Shown here one piece after another: positions 26,998 to 36,216 of a DNA stretch of 64,000 nt; the first letter of the stretch is position 1; every line of letters starts with the position of its first letter. The DNA is from Marinifilum flexuosum. GTDB taxonomy: Bacteria; Bacteroidota; Bacteroidia; Bacteroidales; Marinifilaceae. The notes beneath the pieces are model-generated. The model was given only the letters and a program-made list of their open reading frames with translations, was not told where the DNA came from and did no database searches. Both the position numbers and the translations under genes were made by a program. The DNA lies in the NCBI RefSeq assembly GCF_003610555.1, contig NZ_RAPQ01000008.1:674490-738489 (forward strand), in the 5' to 3' direction.

Positions 26998-27198
26998 TCA
27001 ATTATTATTTATCTCAGAAGAATCCATATCATCTTCATCAAGAGCATAGCTTTCCATTTGAACGAAATAGGCCTTGTTACTTTTCTTAAAAGCCCACCAA
27101 ACCATTCCTGCAAAGAACAGGAAGAAAATCAGTAATGAGATACTTGGAAAGAATCCCACATCTGATATGCCTTGTAAGTAATGACTAACTAATTTCAT
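26998..27198 (-). CDS. ccoQ: cbb3 oxidase subunit IV-like CcoQ
   Basis: A 66-residue single-pass membrane protein, the small CcoQ/FixQ-type subunit that stabilises the cbb3 complex. After MKLVSHYLQGISDV comes one hydrophobic helix (ISLLIFFLFFAGMVWWAF), then a KKSNKAYF basic turn and an acidic tail DEDDMDSSEINN. The helix followed by WxxxKxxK is the family pattern. The start is placed at 27198; a longer frame reaches upstream but its extra residues are unlike the family. It sits between the CcoNO fusion and CcoP. Confidence 0.82.
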   Translation of the reverse strand: MKLVSHYLQGISDVGFFPSISLLIFFLFFAGMVWWAFKKSNKAYFVQMESYALDEDDMDSSEINNN

Positions 27199-27280
27199 AC
27201 TTAATAAGTTTAAAGTAGAAAGGAAAAAGGTTAAAGTAAATGTCTCCAATTACCTTATCCTTTATCCTTGTTACTTGTTT

Positions 27281-29425
27281 TTATTCTTTTACCGATATAT
27301 CTCTACCCAAACGCTGTAGGTATGCAATCAAAGCAATAATCTCTTTGTCGCTTGTAACATCAATTCCATTTGCATTCAAATCAGCAGCAATTTCTTGGGC
27401 TTGTTTTTTCAAATCATCGTTTGCCACCTGATCGTAATTAGCAGGATATGGAGCTTCATCGTAAGGAACCCCAAGTGTGGTCATCGCTCTAATCTTCGCT
27501 GGAGTTGATGAAATGTCCAGTTCATCTTTAATCAACCAAGGATACTTAGGCATGATTGATTGAGCATTCATTTTCTGAGGATCCAACATGTGATTGTAGT
27601 GCCATACATTGGTCTTGTACATTTTGCCACCAGGAACACCGGTACGAGCCAAATCCGGACCAGTACGTTTCGATCCCCAAAGGTGTGGATGATCATATAC
27701 AAATTCACCTGCTTTAGAATACTCACCATAACGCTCCGTTTCAGATCTAAATGGACGAACCATTTGCGAGTGACATGTGTTACATCCTTCACGGATATAA
27801 ATATCGCGACCTTGTAATTCAAGTGGCGTATATGGTTTTACACTTTCAATGGTTGGTACATTTGATTTGATCAAGTAAGTTGGGATGATCTCGAAAGCAC
27901 CACCAATTAAAATTGCTACTGTTGATAGGATCATAAACTGTATAGGTTTTCTTTCTAACCAACGGTGTAAACCTTCTCCTTTTTCACGTTTTTTAGGAGA
28001 ATGCAATGCTGGAGCCGAAGCTTCTTCATTATCTGCACATTTTCCTGAAGCAGCTGTCTTTAACAGGTTGTAAACCATCAAGAACAAACTTGCAAAGTAT
28101 AATAATCCACCAAGAACACGTACGTGATACATTGGAAGAATCTGGGTAATTGTTTCAAGGAAGTTAGGGTAAGCCAATAATCCGTCAGGAGTAAATTCTT
28201 TCCACATTAAAGTTTGAACTACAGCTCCCCAGTACAATGGCAATGCATAGAAAATCATACCTAAGGTTCCCATCCAGAAGTGAGCATTCGCCAATTTTTC
28301 CGAATACAATTTGGTTTTCCACATTTTTGGGAATAGGTAGTATAGCATACCAAAAGTTAAGAATCCATTCCAACCCATAGCTCCAATGTGAACGTGAGCA
28401 ATTGTCCAGTCGGTATAGTGTGTTAATGAGTTCACCCATTTTAATGACATCATTGGACCTTCGAAAGTTGACATACCGTAAGCGGTTACGGCAACCACCA
28501 TAAATTTCAATGTTGCACTATCGCGAACTTTATCCCAAGCACCACGAAGCGTAAGCAATCCGTTGAACATACCACCCCACGATGGAGCAATCAACATGAT
28601 GGAGAATACAACTCCTAATGACTGAGCCCAATCAGGAAGCGCGGTGTATAACAAATGGTGAGGACCAGCCCAGATATATAGGAATACCAATGCCCAGAAG
28701 TGAATAATCGATAATCGGTATGAGTAAACCGGACGATTCGCCGCCTTAGGCAAGAAGTAGTACATCAATCCCAAATAAGGAGTGGTTAGGAAGAATGCCA
28801 CTGCATTGTGTCCGTACCACCATTGTACCAAAGCATCCTGAACACCAGCATAAACTGGGTATGACTGAATCCAGCTATAAGGAAGCTCGATTGAGTTACC
28901 AATGTGAAGTACTGCAACCGTTACAAAGGTTGCGATGTAGAACCAAATGGAAACATATAGGTGATCGGCTCTACGTCTTAGAATTGTACCAAACATGTTC
29001 CATCCAAATACTACCCAAATAATTGTAATTGCGATGTCGATTGGCCATTCCAATTCTGCATACTCTTTACTGGTAGTGATACCAAGTACGAAAGTAATGG
29101 CTGCAGAAACAATAATTGCCTGCCATCCCCAAAAGTGAACCCAGCTTAGTTTATCGCTAAACATTCTGGCTTTTAGCAATCGCTGCAGCGAATAGTATAC
29201 TGCGGCAAAAATACCATTCCCAACAAATGCGAAAATTACCGCATTGGTGTGGATTGGACGAATACGTCCGAAAGTGGTGTATTCCAAATTAAAGTTAAAA
29301 ACAGGGAAAGCAAGCTGCAAGGCTGCCAATAACCCTACCAACATTCCGACTACACCCCAAAGAATGGTTGCGTAGGCAAAATATTTAACGATTTTGTTAT
29401 CGTACGAAAAATGTTGTGTTTCCAT
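27281..29425 (-). CDS. ccoNO: cbb3 cytochrome c oxidase, fused subunits I and II (CcoN-CcoO)
   Basis: The catalytic core reducing O2 to water with proton pumping at low oxygen. Residues 1 to about 470 are CcoN with twelve helices and conserved histidines (IHTNAVIFAF, WWYGHNAVAFF, HHLLYTALPDW and HVHIGAMGWNG for haems b and b3 and CuB). After a linker and one helix, the CcoO part carries a haem c site (EGCNTCHSQMVRPF) with methionines downstream. Fusion of the two subunits is common in Bacteroidota and Campylobacter relatives. It follows ccoS by 4 bases. The call is secure. Confidence 0.96.
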   Translation of the reverse strand: METQHFSYDNKIVKYFAYATILWGVVGMLVGLLAALQLAFPVFNFNLEYTTFGRIRPIHTNAVIFAFVGNGIFAAVYYSLQRLLKARMFSDKLSWVHFWGWQAIIVSAAITFVLGITTSKEYAELEWPIDIAITIIWVVFGWNMFGTILRRRADHLYVSIWFYIATFVTVAVLHIGNSIELPYSWIQSYPVYAGVQDALVQWWYGHNAVAFFLTTPYLGLMYYFLPKAANRPVYSYRLSIIHFWALVFLYIWAGPHHLLYTALPDWAQSLGVVFSIMLIAPSWGGMFNGLLTLRGAWDKVRDSATLKFMVVAVTAYGMSTFEGPMMSLKWVNSLTHYTDWTIAHVHIGAMGWNGFLTFGMLYYLFPKMWKTKLYSEKLANAHFWMGTLGMIFYALPLYWGAVVQTLMWKEFTPDGLLAYPNFLETITQILPMYHVRVLGGLLYFASLFLMVYNLLKTAASGKCADNEEASAPALHSPKKREKGEGLHRWLERKPIQFMILSTVAILIGGAFEIIPTYLIKSNVPTIESVKPYTPLELQGRDIYIREGCNTCHSQMVRPFRSETERYGEYSKAGEFVYDHPHLWGSKRTGPDLARTGVPGGKMYKTNVWHYNHMLDPQKMNAQSIMPKYPWLIKDELDISSTPAKIRAMTTLGVPYDEAPYPANYDQVANDDLKKQAQEIAADLNANGIDVTSDKEIIALIAYLQRLGRDISVKE

Positions 29426-29429
29426 TAAA

Positions 29430-29630
29430 TTAAGATTTATGGTTCTTCTTTGCTGTATTTTCTAGATCTAATAATTCTTCGGACTTCTTCTCTTTGTCTT
29501 CGAATAAAATTCTTACCGAAGGAGAGTAGGAGTCATCGTATTGCCCTTTTTTAACGGCCCATAGAAATCCAATTAGGAATCCTCCTGCCACTAGCATACT
29601 CACACCGATTAAAACGAACAATACACTCAT
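29430..29630 (-). CDS. ccoS: cbb3 oxidase maturation protein CcoS
   Basis: A 66-residue membrane protein with one N-terminal helix (VLFVLIGVSMLVAGGFLIGFLW) followed by the CcoS family hallmark WAVKKGQYDD and a charged tail. It helps haem and Cu incorporation in the oxidase. It lies 4 bases upstream of ccoNO and 47 bases downstream of ccoI, matching the usual ccoI-ccoS-ccoNO order. Confidence 0.92.
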   Translation of the reverse strand: MSVLFVLIGVSMLVAGGFLIGFLWAVKKGQYDDSYSPSVRILFEDKEKKSEELLDLENTAKKNHKS

Positions 29631-29677
29631 ACTTTATAACTGTTAGCTATTAGCTTAAAGCTTCTAGCTGGTTTATA

Positions 29678-32152
29678 CTAATTCAATTGAACAGAATTGG
29701 AGGTTTGATATGTTTCCAATCTATTCTTCTCTTTATATTTTTTACTTTCTTCTTTGTTTTTTGCAATCAAATTGGTTGTGATGGTTGTAAAAGCCACAAT
29801 CGAAACGGAACTAATCGGCATTAACAGTGCTGCAACAATAGGAGATAATATCCCTTGTATGGCAAAATAAAGGCCGACAAAGTTATACATAAACGAAAGC
29901 AAGAAACTTAATTTTACAATCCAAATGCTCTTCTTTGTAATAGATAAGAACCGAGTCAGTTCAGAGAATTTTGAGGATTCCAAAATCGCATCGCATGCAG
30001 GTGAAAAATGGTAAACATCATCTGCAATTGAAATTCCCACATCGCTCGACTTTAAAGCTCCGGCATCATTTAATCCATCGCCAATCATCAATACTTTTTT
30101 GCCTTCTTGCTTCAGTTGATTGATATATTCCAACTTATCATTTGGCGATTGATCGTATCGAAGGTTAGATGAGGCTGGAAAAATTTTCTCCAGGTTTTCT
30201 CTTTCTGCATCATTATCACCGGTAAGAACGTGTAAATCATATTTCGATGATAAGTTTTTAATTAAGTCTGATAAACCAGATCTGTATTGATTGCTTAAAG
30301 TAAAGTGACCTTTCACATTTCCATTAACCGAATAATAAACTTCTGTAGTTAAAGATTTGCTTTCTGAAATTCCTTCTGAAATGAATTTTGCTGAACCTAG
30401 TTTGATTTCGTGACCATTAACAATCCCTGATATTCCCATAGATGGAAGCTCATGATAATCTTCTACATCCTCCGGACTGATATCTCTTAGGTGATCGTAA
30501 ATTGATGAACTTAAGATATGAGTTGAATGTCTGGTTAAAGACTTTACGGCAACATAATCATCAGAAGTCAATTTTTCACCTTCAAAGGAAATTTTCACTT
30601 CATCAGCTTGGGTAATGGTTCCAGTTTTATCGAAAACAATGCTAGTAATGGAGTTTAATTTCTCAACAACATGAGAACCTTTCAAATAAATTCCCAATCG
30701 GCCCATTAATCGCATGGTATTACCCAATGCAAAAGGAGCAGATAATGCCAAAGCACAAGGACAGGCCACAATTAATACTGATGTAAAGGCAAAAATGGCT
30801 TTGCTGGTATCATTAAATAGCCAGTAAACGCCACTTAATACCGCAATGGCAATAATAATTAGCGTAAAATGTTTACTAATTCTGTCTATTAAAGAATTTA
30901 GCTTTGAGGCCTCACTGTTTTCTTCATTAAACTGATTCCAAAGCTGAGTCAGACGGCTTTGAACTACATCTTTTTCGATGGTTAGTTCAATAGCGCTACC
31001 CATTTGCTTACCACCAGCAAAAATTTGATCTCCAGCTTCCTTGAATACGGGTTTCGATTCTCCTGTTACAAAACTATAATCAATCTGAGCATCTCCTTTG
31101 GTCAGAATACTATCTGCAGGAATTAGTTCCTGATTTCTAATCAGAATGATATCACCTTTTTTCAATTTTTCAATTGGAGTACTTACCTCTTGGCCATTTT
31201 CCATTTTACTAACCGCAACTGGAAAATAGGAGCGATAATCTCTCTCGAAAGACAAAGCCTGGTAAGTTCGGTTTTGATACCATTTGCCAATGAGAAGGAA
31301 AAATATCAATCCTGTAAGAGAATCCATATATCCGGCGCCAGTTCCAGAGAATATTTCATAAGAACTTTGAATGAATAAAGTCAGAATTCCCAGTGAAATA
31401 GGAACATCAATATTTACAAAACGATGTTTGATTGCTTTGTAAGCTGAAACCATGTAATCATTACCGCTATAAAGAAATACCGGAAGAACCAGGAAGAAAT
31501 TCATCATTCCAAAGAAGTTCTTGAAATGAGTTTCCAAATATTCATTTCCAGGAACATATTCAGGCAAACTTAAAAGCATGATGTTTCCAAAACAAAAGCC
31601 TGCAATACCTATTTTGTAAAGCAATTTTTTGTTGGCATCCTTGTTCTGCTTTTGCTGAAGTTTGTCCAAAGTAATTTCAGGTACATAGTGAATGGAAGAA
31701 AGTAATTCTGCCAACTGGCGAATGCTAACCTGATCAGAATCGAAGGTTAAGCTTACCTCTTTTTTTACAAAATTGACCATCGATTTTAATACTCCTTGAT
31801 TCAGAATATTTAAATTTTCGAGCAACCAAATACAAGAGCTACAATGAATAGCTGGAACGTACAATGTAAGTTTACGGATATTTCCTTCAGAGAAATCATA
31901 CAATTGACTGGCAATTTCTTCTTCATCAAGAAATGCAAACTTCTCTTTAAATTTTCCGCTCTCAATTTTAATTCCTGGATTGGACTCAAAATCGTAGTAC
32001 GAACAAAGCTCATTTTCATGCAAAAGCTGGTATACAGTGGAACAACCGTTGCAACAAAATGGCTTGTCATTCCACATTACCGGATACTTGCCACAGTCGT
32101 CGCCACAGTGGACACAAATTTGATTTTTTGTTTCTTGCTGCATATTTGCCAT
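29678..32152 (-). CDS. ccoI: Copper-translocating P-type ATPase CcoI/FixI
   Basis: A P1B-type ATPase that exports copper towards the cbb3 active site. The 824-residue protein starts with a cysteine-rich region (CVHCGDDCGKYP, CCNGC) and a heavy-metal-associated domain (HCSSCIWLLE). These are followed by eight helices with the metal-binding CPCALALSAP, the phosphorylation site FDKTGTITQ, the TGD-type motif LTGDNDAE and the hinge GDGLNDAGALK. The cysteine-rich start is typical of cbb3-linked CcoI rather than housekeeping CopA. The start ATG follows shortly after a divergent small gene at 32181. The call is secure. Confidence 0.95.
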   Translation of the reverse strand: MANMQQETKNQICVHCGDDCGKYPVMWNDKPFCCNGCSTVYQLLHENELCSYYDFESNPGIKIESGKFKEKFAFLDEEEIASQLYDFSEGNIRKLTLYVPAIHCSSCIWLLENLNILNQGVLKSMVNFVKKEVSLTFDSDQVSIRQLAELLSSIHYVPEITLDKLQQKQNKDANKKLLYKIGIAGFCFGNIMLLSLPEYVPGNEYLETHFKNFFGMMNFFLVLPVFLYSGNDYMVSAYKAIKHRFVNIDVPISLGILTLFIQSSYEIFSGTGAGYMDSLTGLIFFLLIGKWYQNRTYQALSFERDYRSYFPVAVSKMENGQEVSTPIEKLKKGDIILIRNQELIPADSILTKGDAQIDYSFVTGESKPVFKEAGDQIFAGGKQMGSAIELTIEKDVVQSRLTQLWNQFNEENSEASKLNSLIDRISKHFTLIIIAIAVLSGVYWLFNDTSKAIFAFTSVLIVACPCALALSAPFALGNTMRLMGRLGIYLKGSHVVEKLNSITSIVFDKTGTITQADEVKISFEGEKLTSDDYVAVKSLTRHSTHILSSSIYDHLRDISPEDVEDYHELPSMGISGIVNGHEIKLGSAKFISEGISESKSLTTEVYYSVNGNVKGHFTLSNQYRSGLSDLIKNLSSKYDLHVLTGDNDAERENLEKIFPASSNLRYDQSPNDKLEYINQLKQEGKKVLMIGDGLNDAGALKSSDVGISIADDVYHFSPACDAILESSKFSELTRFLSITKKSIWIVKLSFLLSFMYNFVGLYFAIQGILSPIVAALLMPISSVSIVAFTTITTNLIAKNKEESKKYKEKNRLETYQTSNSVQLN

Positions 32153-32180
32153 CTTGCAGAGCGTAATTTTAATTCTGACT

Positions 32181-32318
32181 ATGAGAACAGATTCAAGTTT
32201 AATTTATATTGTTGTTGCGATAACCGCTCTTCACTTTCTAGTTGGTATTGGATATCTTCTTTACAAGTTGGGAAGACCTTCAAAATCCCAAAAGGAAGAA
32301 AGTGAAGAAACAGATTAA
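32181..32318 (+). CDS. Predicted 45-residue single-pass membrane microprotein
   Basis: An ATG-initiated 45-codon frame on the plus strand in the 162-base gap between ccoI and the cytochrome c gene, both on the minus strand. The product has a short polar start, one clear transmembrane helix (LIYIVVAITALHFLVGIGYL), a basic edge (YKLGRPSKSQK) and an acidic tail (EESEETD), a believable positive-inside membrane topology. Its last four bases overlap the 3' end of the cytochrome c gene. No homologue is recognised. Composition suggests a real gene, but chance cannot be excluded for this length. Confidence 0.5.
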   Translation: MRTDSSLIYIVVAITALHFLVGIGYLLYKLGRPSKSQKEESEETD

Positions 32319-33235
32319 TCTTTGCTTTTTGCCAATTTTGGTAGTTTAATCATTTGGAACAATACCAGGAAGATTACACTCCAGATTGCTAAAACACCAC
32401 CAACAAAAGTCACAATAATCCAGATTGGAGCATTTGCTCTTGTTCCCCACATTGCTCTTTCATCAAGTGGATTTACAGGATCGGTGGGAACACCAAGAGT
32501 AACGACTCTCGCTTCTTCCAATTTTCCATAGAAATCATCATCGGTTACTTTCACAAGCATGTTCACTTGTCCTTCTCTGTCTCCAGGAAGATCTGCAGGA
32601 AATTGAACCTTAACATCACCTTTTTCGTTCGTGTAAGGATCTTCACCAGATACATCAAGATATCCGAAGCTTCTCTTTACCAGGAAGCTCATTTCGATGC
32701 CTTGTAGACCTACACGTTTTCCTTTTTTAGTAACACCACTTAATTTAGCCAATAATGTTTTATTAGCTTCATTAACGTTTAATTCAAGTTTAACATCAGT
32801 AACCTCTGGATTTTTAACCTCTGCTACTTGTTGTTTAACCTTTTTGTTTTTGTCGAAGGATCTTAAAAAAGCAATTACCATCCACTTGTCTTCATCACTA
32901 ATGGTTTTCTCGAAAGTAGGCATTGCACCTTGTCCCTTATTTACCTTGTAGTAAATTTCCCCATCAGATTGCACCAGGAAATTTTGTGCACCCAAATCGG
33001 TTGGAGCAACAGGAGCTAAAGGAAGCATATTTGCGATTGTTGGATCACCATGACAAGATTTACAGTGAAGGTTGTATATTTTTTTACCTGTACTTACATT
33101 CTTTGATGTTGCTTCGTACGGATTTTGTTTCTTTTTAGCAGAGTTTGGAACAGTCCAGCCCTGCGCATTTGCCAATGAGCCTGAGAAGATAAAAATCAGG
33201 AACAAAGCAGCTATATTTTTAATTGTATTCTTCAT
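32315..33235 (-). CDS. Membrane-anchored cytochrome c of a putative quinol oxidoreductase
   Basis: A 306-residue exported protein with a signal peptide ending at ANAQ, a cytochrome c domain with one haem site (CKSCH, about residue 60) and GQGAMPTF supplying a possible methionine ligand. A beta-rich domain (about residues 145-250) and a C-terminal transmembrane helix (IWIIVTFVGGVLAIWSVIFL) follow. It is the third gene after a Tat-exported FeS protein and an NrfD-like protein and directly precedes ccoI. This context suggests an electron carrier from menaquinol to the cbb3 oxidase. The middle domain is not recognised. Confidence 0.78.
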   Translation of the reverse strand: MKNTIKNIAALFLIFIFSGSLANAQGWTVPNSAKKKQNPYEATSKNVSTGKKIYNLHCKSCHGDPTIANMLPLAPVAPTDLGAQNFLVQSDGEIYYKVNKGQGAMPTFEKTISDEDKWMVIAFLRSFDKNKKVKQQVAEVKNPEVTDVKLELNVNEANKTLLAKLSGVTKKGKRVGLQGIEMSFLVKRSFGYLDVSGEDPYTNEKGDVKVQFPADLPGDREGQVNMLVKVTDDDFYGKLEEARVVTLGVPTDPVNPLDERAMWGTRANAPIWIIVTFVGGVLAIWSVIFLVLFQMIKLPKLAKSKD

Positions 33236-33247
33236 GATTCTTTTCGT

Positions 33248-34588
33248 TTAGGCATCAATTTTAACTTCAATTCCTTTGCTCTCTGCTGTTTCTACAATTG
33301 GTACAACAGGGAAAATTTTAGAAAGTACAGTGATAATCAAAAGTACCAATGCAAAGCTTAGAACAGTAACCGAAATTTCGATTGCAGAAGGATAGTAATG
33401 CACAAAGTTTTCAGGAACATTCTGGATTGGAAGATGAGGATGAAGCATTGTAGGGATTACAATTACATAACGTTTAAACCATGCACCAGCCAAAACAAAT
33501 AATGAAATGATCATGATTGGTAAAGGCTTTCTGAATTTCTTGTTCACCAATAGAATAATAGGAATAATGTTTCCTAACAATTGGGAAGCCCAGAACATGA
33601 TTGCCCAGTTTCCATAAAATAATTCCTTCAAGTGAATGTCATCACCAGTTTTCATTTTATAACCAGGAACCAAAAATTCATTCAGGTTGAAATAAAGGTA
33701 CACCAAACAAACAGCAACCAAAAGCTTACCCATTTTATCGAATTGCAAATCGGTAATGTAATCTTGTAGCTTGTAATTTACCCTGAAAAAATACATGGCA
33801 ATGATTAAGGCTGCAGAACCTGCAACGAATGCACCAGCCACGAAATAAGGGCCAAAGATTGTTGTATCCCAACCATTGCGCAGAGTTGCTGCAAACAACC
33901 ATGATGTAACGGTGTGGATTGCAAGACCAATTGGAACAATAAGAACCATTAATGTTCTAATCATTTTGTGAAGGTGCTTGTGTTGTTCTGGTGTATTGAT
34001 ATATCCTAAAGAAAGAATATTATACAACTTCTTCATGATTGGGGAAGCCTTGGTAAGCTCTTTTTTACAGATTGCCAAATCAGGAATCATTGGTAAAATC
34101 AGTAATAGTGCACTCACCGTAAGGTAAGTGGTAATTACAGTTACATCCCAAAGAATTGGCGACTGAAAACGACCATGAATCATTACATTTAATACTCTGT
34201 CTGGTCGACCCATATCCAACACAATTACCAAACCCGCAACTGCCACAAAGGCTACGGCTATAATTTCGGCAATTCTTGAAATAGGTGTTATCCAGTCGAT
34301 ACGAAGTAATCCTAAAATTGAGGAAATTAACATCCCTACCAAACTTACTGCTACAAAGAACACGAAGTTGGCAATGTATAATCCCCATGAAACGTAATCG
34401 CGCATGCCGGTCACACCTAATCCATCTTTTAACTGGATGTAGTAGGCCCAACCGCAAACACTAATTACGGTAATTAGAAATACAATCCAAAGTTCAAGAC
34501 CTTTATGGTTTTGCATTGGATGTAGAATGTCTTTTTTTATTTTTTCAAACGAAAGATTAGTTTCTTTCTGTTTTGGTAAGTCATTCAT
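33248..34588 (-). CDS. NrfD/PsrC-family quinone-interacting membrane protein
   Basis: A 446-residue integral membrane protein with about ten helices of the NrfD/PolC (polysulphide reductase NrfD) family. The family pattern of aromatic-rich helices is visible in GMRDYVSWGLYIANFVFFV (early) and LDMGRPDRVLN after the third helix. Such proteins bind a quinone near the periplasmic face and pass electrons to or from a partner FeS protein. It lies 48 bases after the FeS protein and 12 bases before the cytochrome c, so the three are translated as a unit. The direction and partner are inferred. Confidence 0.88.
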   Translation of the reverse strand: MNDLPKQKETNLSFEKIKKDILHPMQNHKGLELWIVFLITVISVCGWAYYIQLKDGLGVTGMRDYVSWGLYIANFVFFVAVSLVGMLISSILGLLRIDWITPISRIAEIIAVAFVAVAGLVIVLDMGRPDRVLNVMIHGRFQSPILWDVTVITTYLTVSALLLILPMIPDLAICKKELTKASPIMKKLYNILSLGYINTPEQHKHLHKMIRTLMVLIVPIGLAIHTVTSWLFAATLRNGWDTTIFGPYFVAGAFVAGSAALIIAMYFFRVNYKLQDYITDLQFDKMGKLLVAVCLVYLYFNLNEFLVPGYKMKTGDDIHLKELFYGNWAIMFWASQLLGNIIPIILLVNKKFRKPLPIMIISLFVLAGAWFKRYVIVIPTMLHPHLPIQNVPENFVHYYPSAIEISVTVLSFALVLLIITVLSKIFPVVPIVETAESKGIEVKIDA

Positions 34589-34636
34589 AAGATTTAGTTA
34601 TTTAGGGCAAATAATTATCTATTGTTTATTGATATT

Positions 34637-35572
34637 CTAGTGAAGATTTTCCTCGTTTAACAAATCGCCATTAAACTCAAAAGCTCTGTTTTTAGGAGGT
34701 AGATAGTAAACTCTTGGCTTGGTACCCAATTCTTCCATTAATGTATAACCTGCGTTGTCCTCAATTAATTTAGAGAAACGCACTGTTTCACCAGAGGTTC
34801 CGTTGGTAACTGCATCTTCATTTCTATCTCCAAAGTAGTATACACCATTTGGACATGCTGATACACATGAAGGAAGTTTATCTTCACGTAATCTATCTGC
34901 ACTAAACAGACATTTACTTACGGTACCTTTTTTCTGTGGAACGTTAGCTTCTATGTTATAGGTGAGATCTTTATATTTTTCGGCATCTTTAGGTTCTGTC
35001 CATTGGAAAATACGTGCTGAATAAGGACAAGCTGCAATACAGAATCGACAACCAATACATCTTTCATTGTCAATTAGTACGATCCCATCCTGACGCTTGA
35101 AAGTTGCATCAACAGGACAAACCTTTGTACAAGGAGGATTATCGCAATGTTGACAAGGTTTTGGCATGAAATAAGGAGCTGTATGATCAGCATCTTGCAT
35201 TTGAAGCACATTAATATGGTGTTGGTCAGCTCTTAGTTGGTGGTGGTTTTGACACGCCGACATGCATTTTCTTGCATTTCGACATTTACTCAAATCAATT
35301 ACCATCACAAATGATTTTCCCGGAATACCTTCTCGTCCTCTTTTTTGAAGTTCATCAAGAGGTTCATTAACCGTAGGTCGCAATTGGTTTTTGTCTACTT
35401 GCACAAGTTGTCCGTCTTGTGTAAGCAAATTCACCATTTCTGCTGGTTTTTTAGCTGCTGCTTTAGCTGCTCCAATTAGAGAAAAGCTACTAACAACACC
35501 TGCAGCACCAACTGAAATACCAAAACTTTTCAGGAATTTTCTTCTGCTGTTGTTCGATGTTTCTTCTTTCAT
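34637..35572 (-). CDS. Tat-exported 4Fe-4S ferredoxin-type subunit (NrfC/PsrB/HybA-like)
   Basis: A 311-residue periplasmic iron-sulfur protein. The N-terminus has a twin-arginine signal (NSRRKFLKSFG followed by a hydrophobic stretch). Four 4Fe-4S cluster motifs are visible, starting at CRNARKCMSACQ and continuing with CQHCDNPPCTKVCP, CIGCRFCIAACP and a final CLFSADRL...CVSACP pair. This arrangement is that of DMSO-reductase-type beta subunits. No molybdopterin catalytic subunit is nearby, so it probably relays electrons between the NrfD-like protein and cytochrome c. It is the first gene of the long minus-strand operon. Confidence 0.9.
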   Translation of the reverse strand: MKEETSNNSRRKFLKSFGISVGAAGVVSSFSLIGAAKAAAKKPAEMVNLLTQDGQLVQVDKNQLRPTVNEPLDELQKRGREGIPGKSFVMVIDLSKCRNARKCMSACQNHHQLRADQHHINVLQMQDADHTAPYFMPKPCQHCDNPPCTKVCPVDATFKRQDGIVLIDNERCIGCRFCIAACPYSARIFQWTEPKDAEKYKDLTYNIEANVPQKKGTVSKCLFSADRLREDKLPSCVSACPNGVYYFGDRNEDAVTNGTSGETVRFSKLIEDNAGYTLMEELGTKPRVYYLPPKNRAFEFNGDLLNEENLH

Positions 35573-35754
35573 TATGATTTAAGGTTAGTTTTCAAATAAA
35601 ATATCAATTATACCTTCTAATTAGGCGGAACAATTGAGTAGAATAGCAACTCTTTAAAATCATTCTAAATAAGAATGGGCAACTCTTGATTTTGCTGACC
35701 TTAAAGGCTTTTTGTTTAATCTTTTTATGTTTCACCAACGTTAGCGTTGTATCT

Positions 35755-35762
35755 CAAATATA
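35755..35762 (-). promoter_or_regulatory. Candidate promoter -7 box of the FeS/NrfD/cbb3 operon
   Basis: Reverse-strand TATATTTG matches TAnnTTTG, about 180 bases before the FeS start. No clean -33 box is visible. A short palindrome CAACG-TTAG-CGTTG at 35736-35749 lies just downstream, where an operator or leader hairpin could sit. The surrounding 644-base gap (35573-36216) holds the CRP/FNR-type box and no gene. Confidence 0.4.
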
Positions 35763-36000
35763 AAGAAATATATCGAAATCCTGATCTTGCATTTTAGCTT
35801 AATGACTGGAGGAAGTGTTTTTATTATTTTAATTCGATTTTTATAGCGTTGGCTCTAATTTTCTGAATGTTTGATAGTTATTGGATTTTTTGATTGTTCT
35901 GGGAGTTGTTAACTAACATTTAGTGAAATATTACACTTTATGCCTATCCAGATGAATAAACAGATTTTCAATAGCTCTAAAATCAAGATTTATAGATAGA

Positions 36001-36016
36001 TGTGAGATATATCACA
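36001..36016. promoter_or_regulatory. CRP/FNR-type palindrome TGTGA-N6-TCACA
   Basis: TGTGAGATATATCACA is a perfect 16-base palindrome with the half-site spacing of CRP/FNR-superfamily regulators. It lies in the gap between the cbb3-linked operon and the cytochrome bd operon, about 200 bases before DUF4492 and 430 before the FeS gene. A redox- or cAMP-type regulator controlling one or both oxidases is a reasonable inference. Confidence 0.6.
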
Positions 36017-36216
36017 TTTAGACAAATGCCTGTTTATTAAATGTTTATTGATTTTTTAAATGCTGTTATAAAAAGTATCTATGTGGTAGTACTTGAATGC
36101 TTAAGAATATAGTATACATTTGAATAGTTTATTGATAAGCAATAAGGGATGAAAATATCTTTTATTTATCGAATGAATTACAAACGTTTAGCAAATGTTT
36201 AAATCAGGAATCACTT

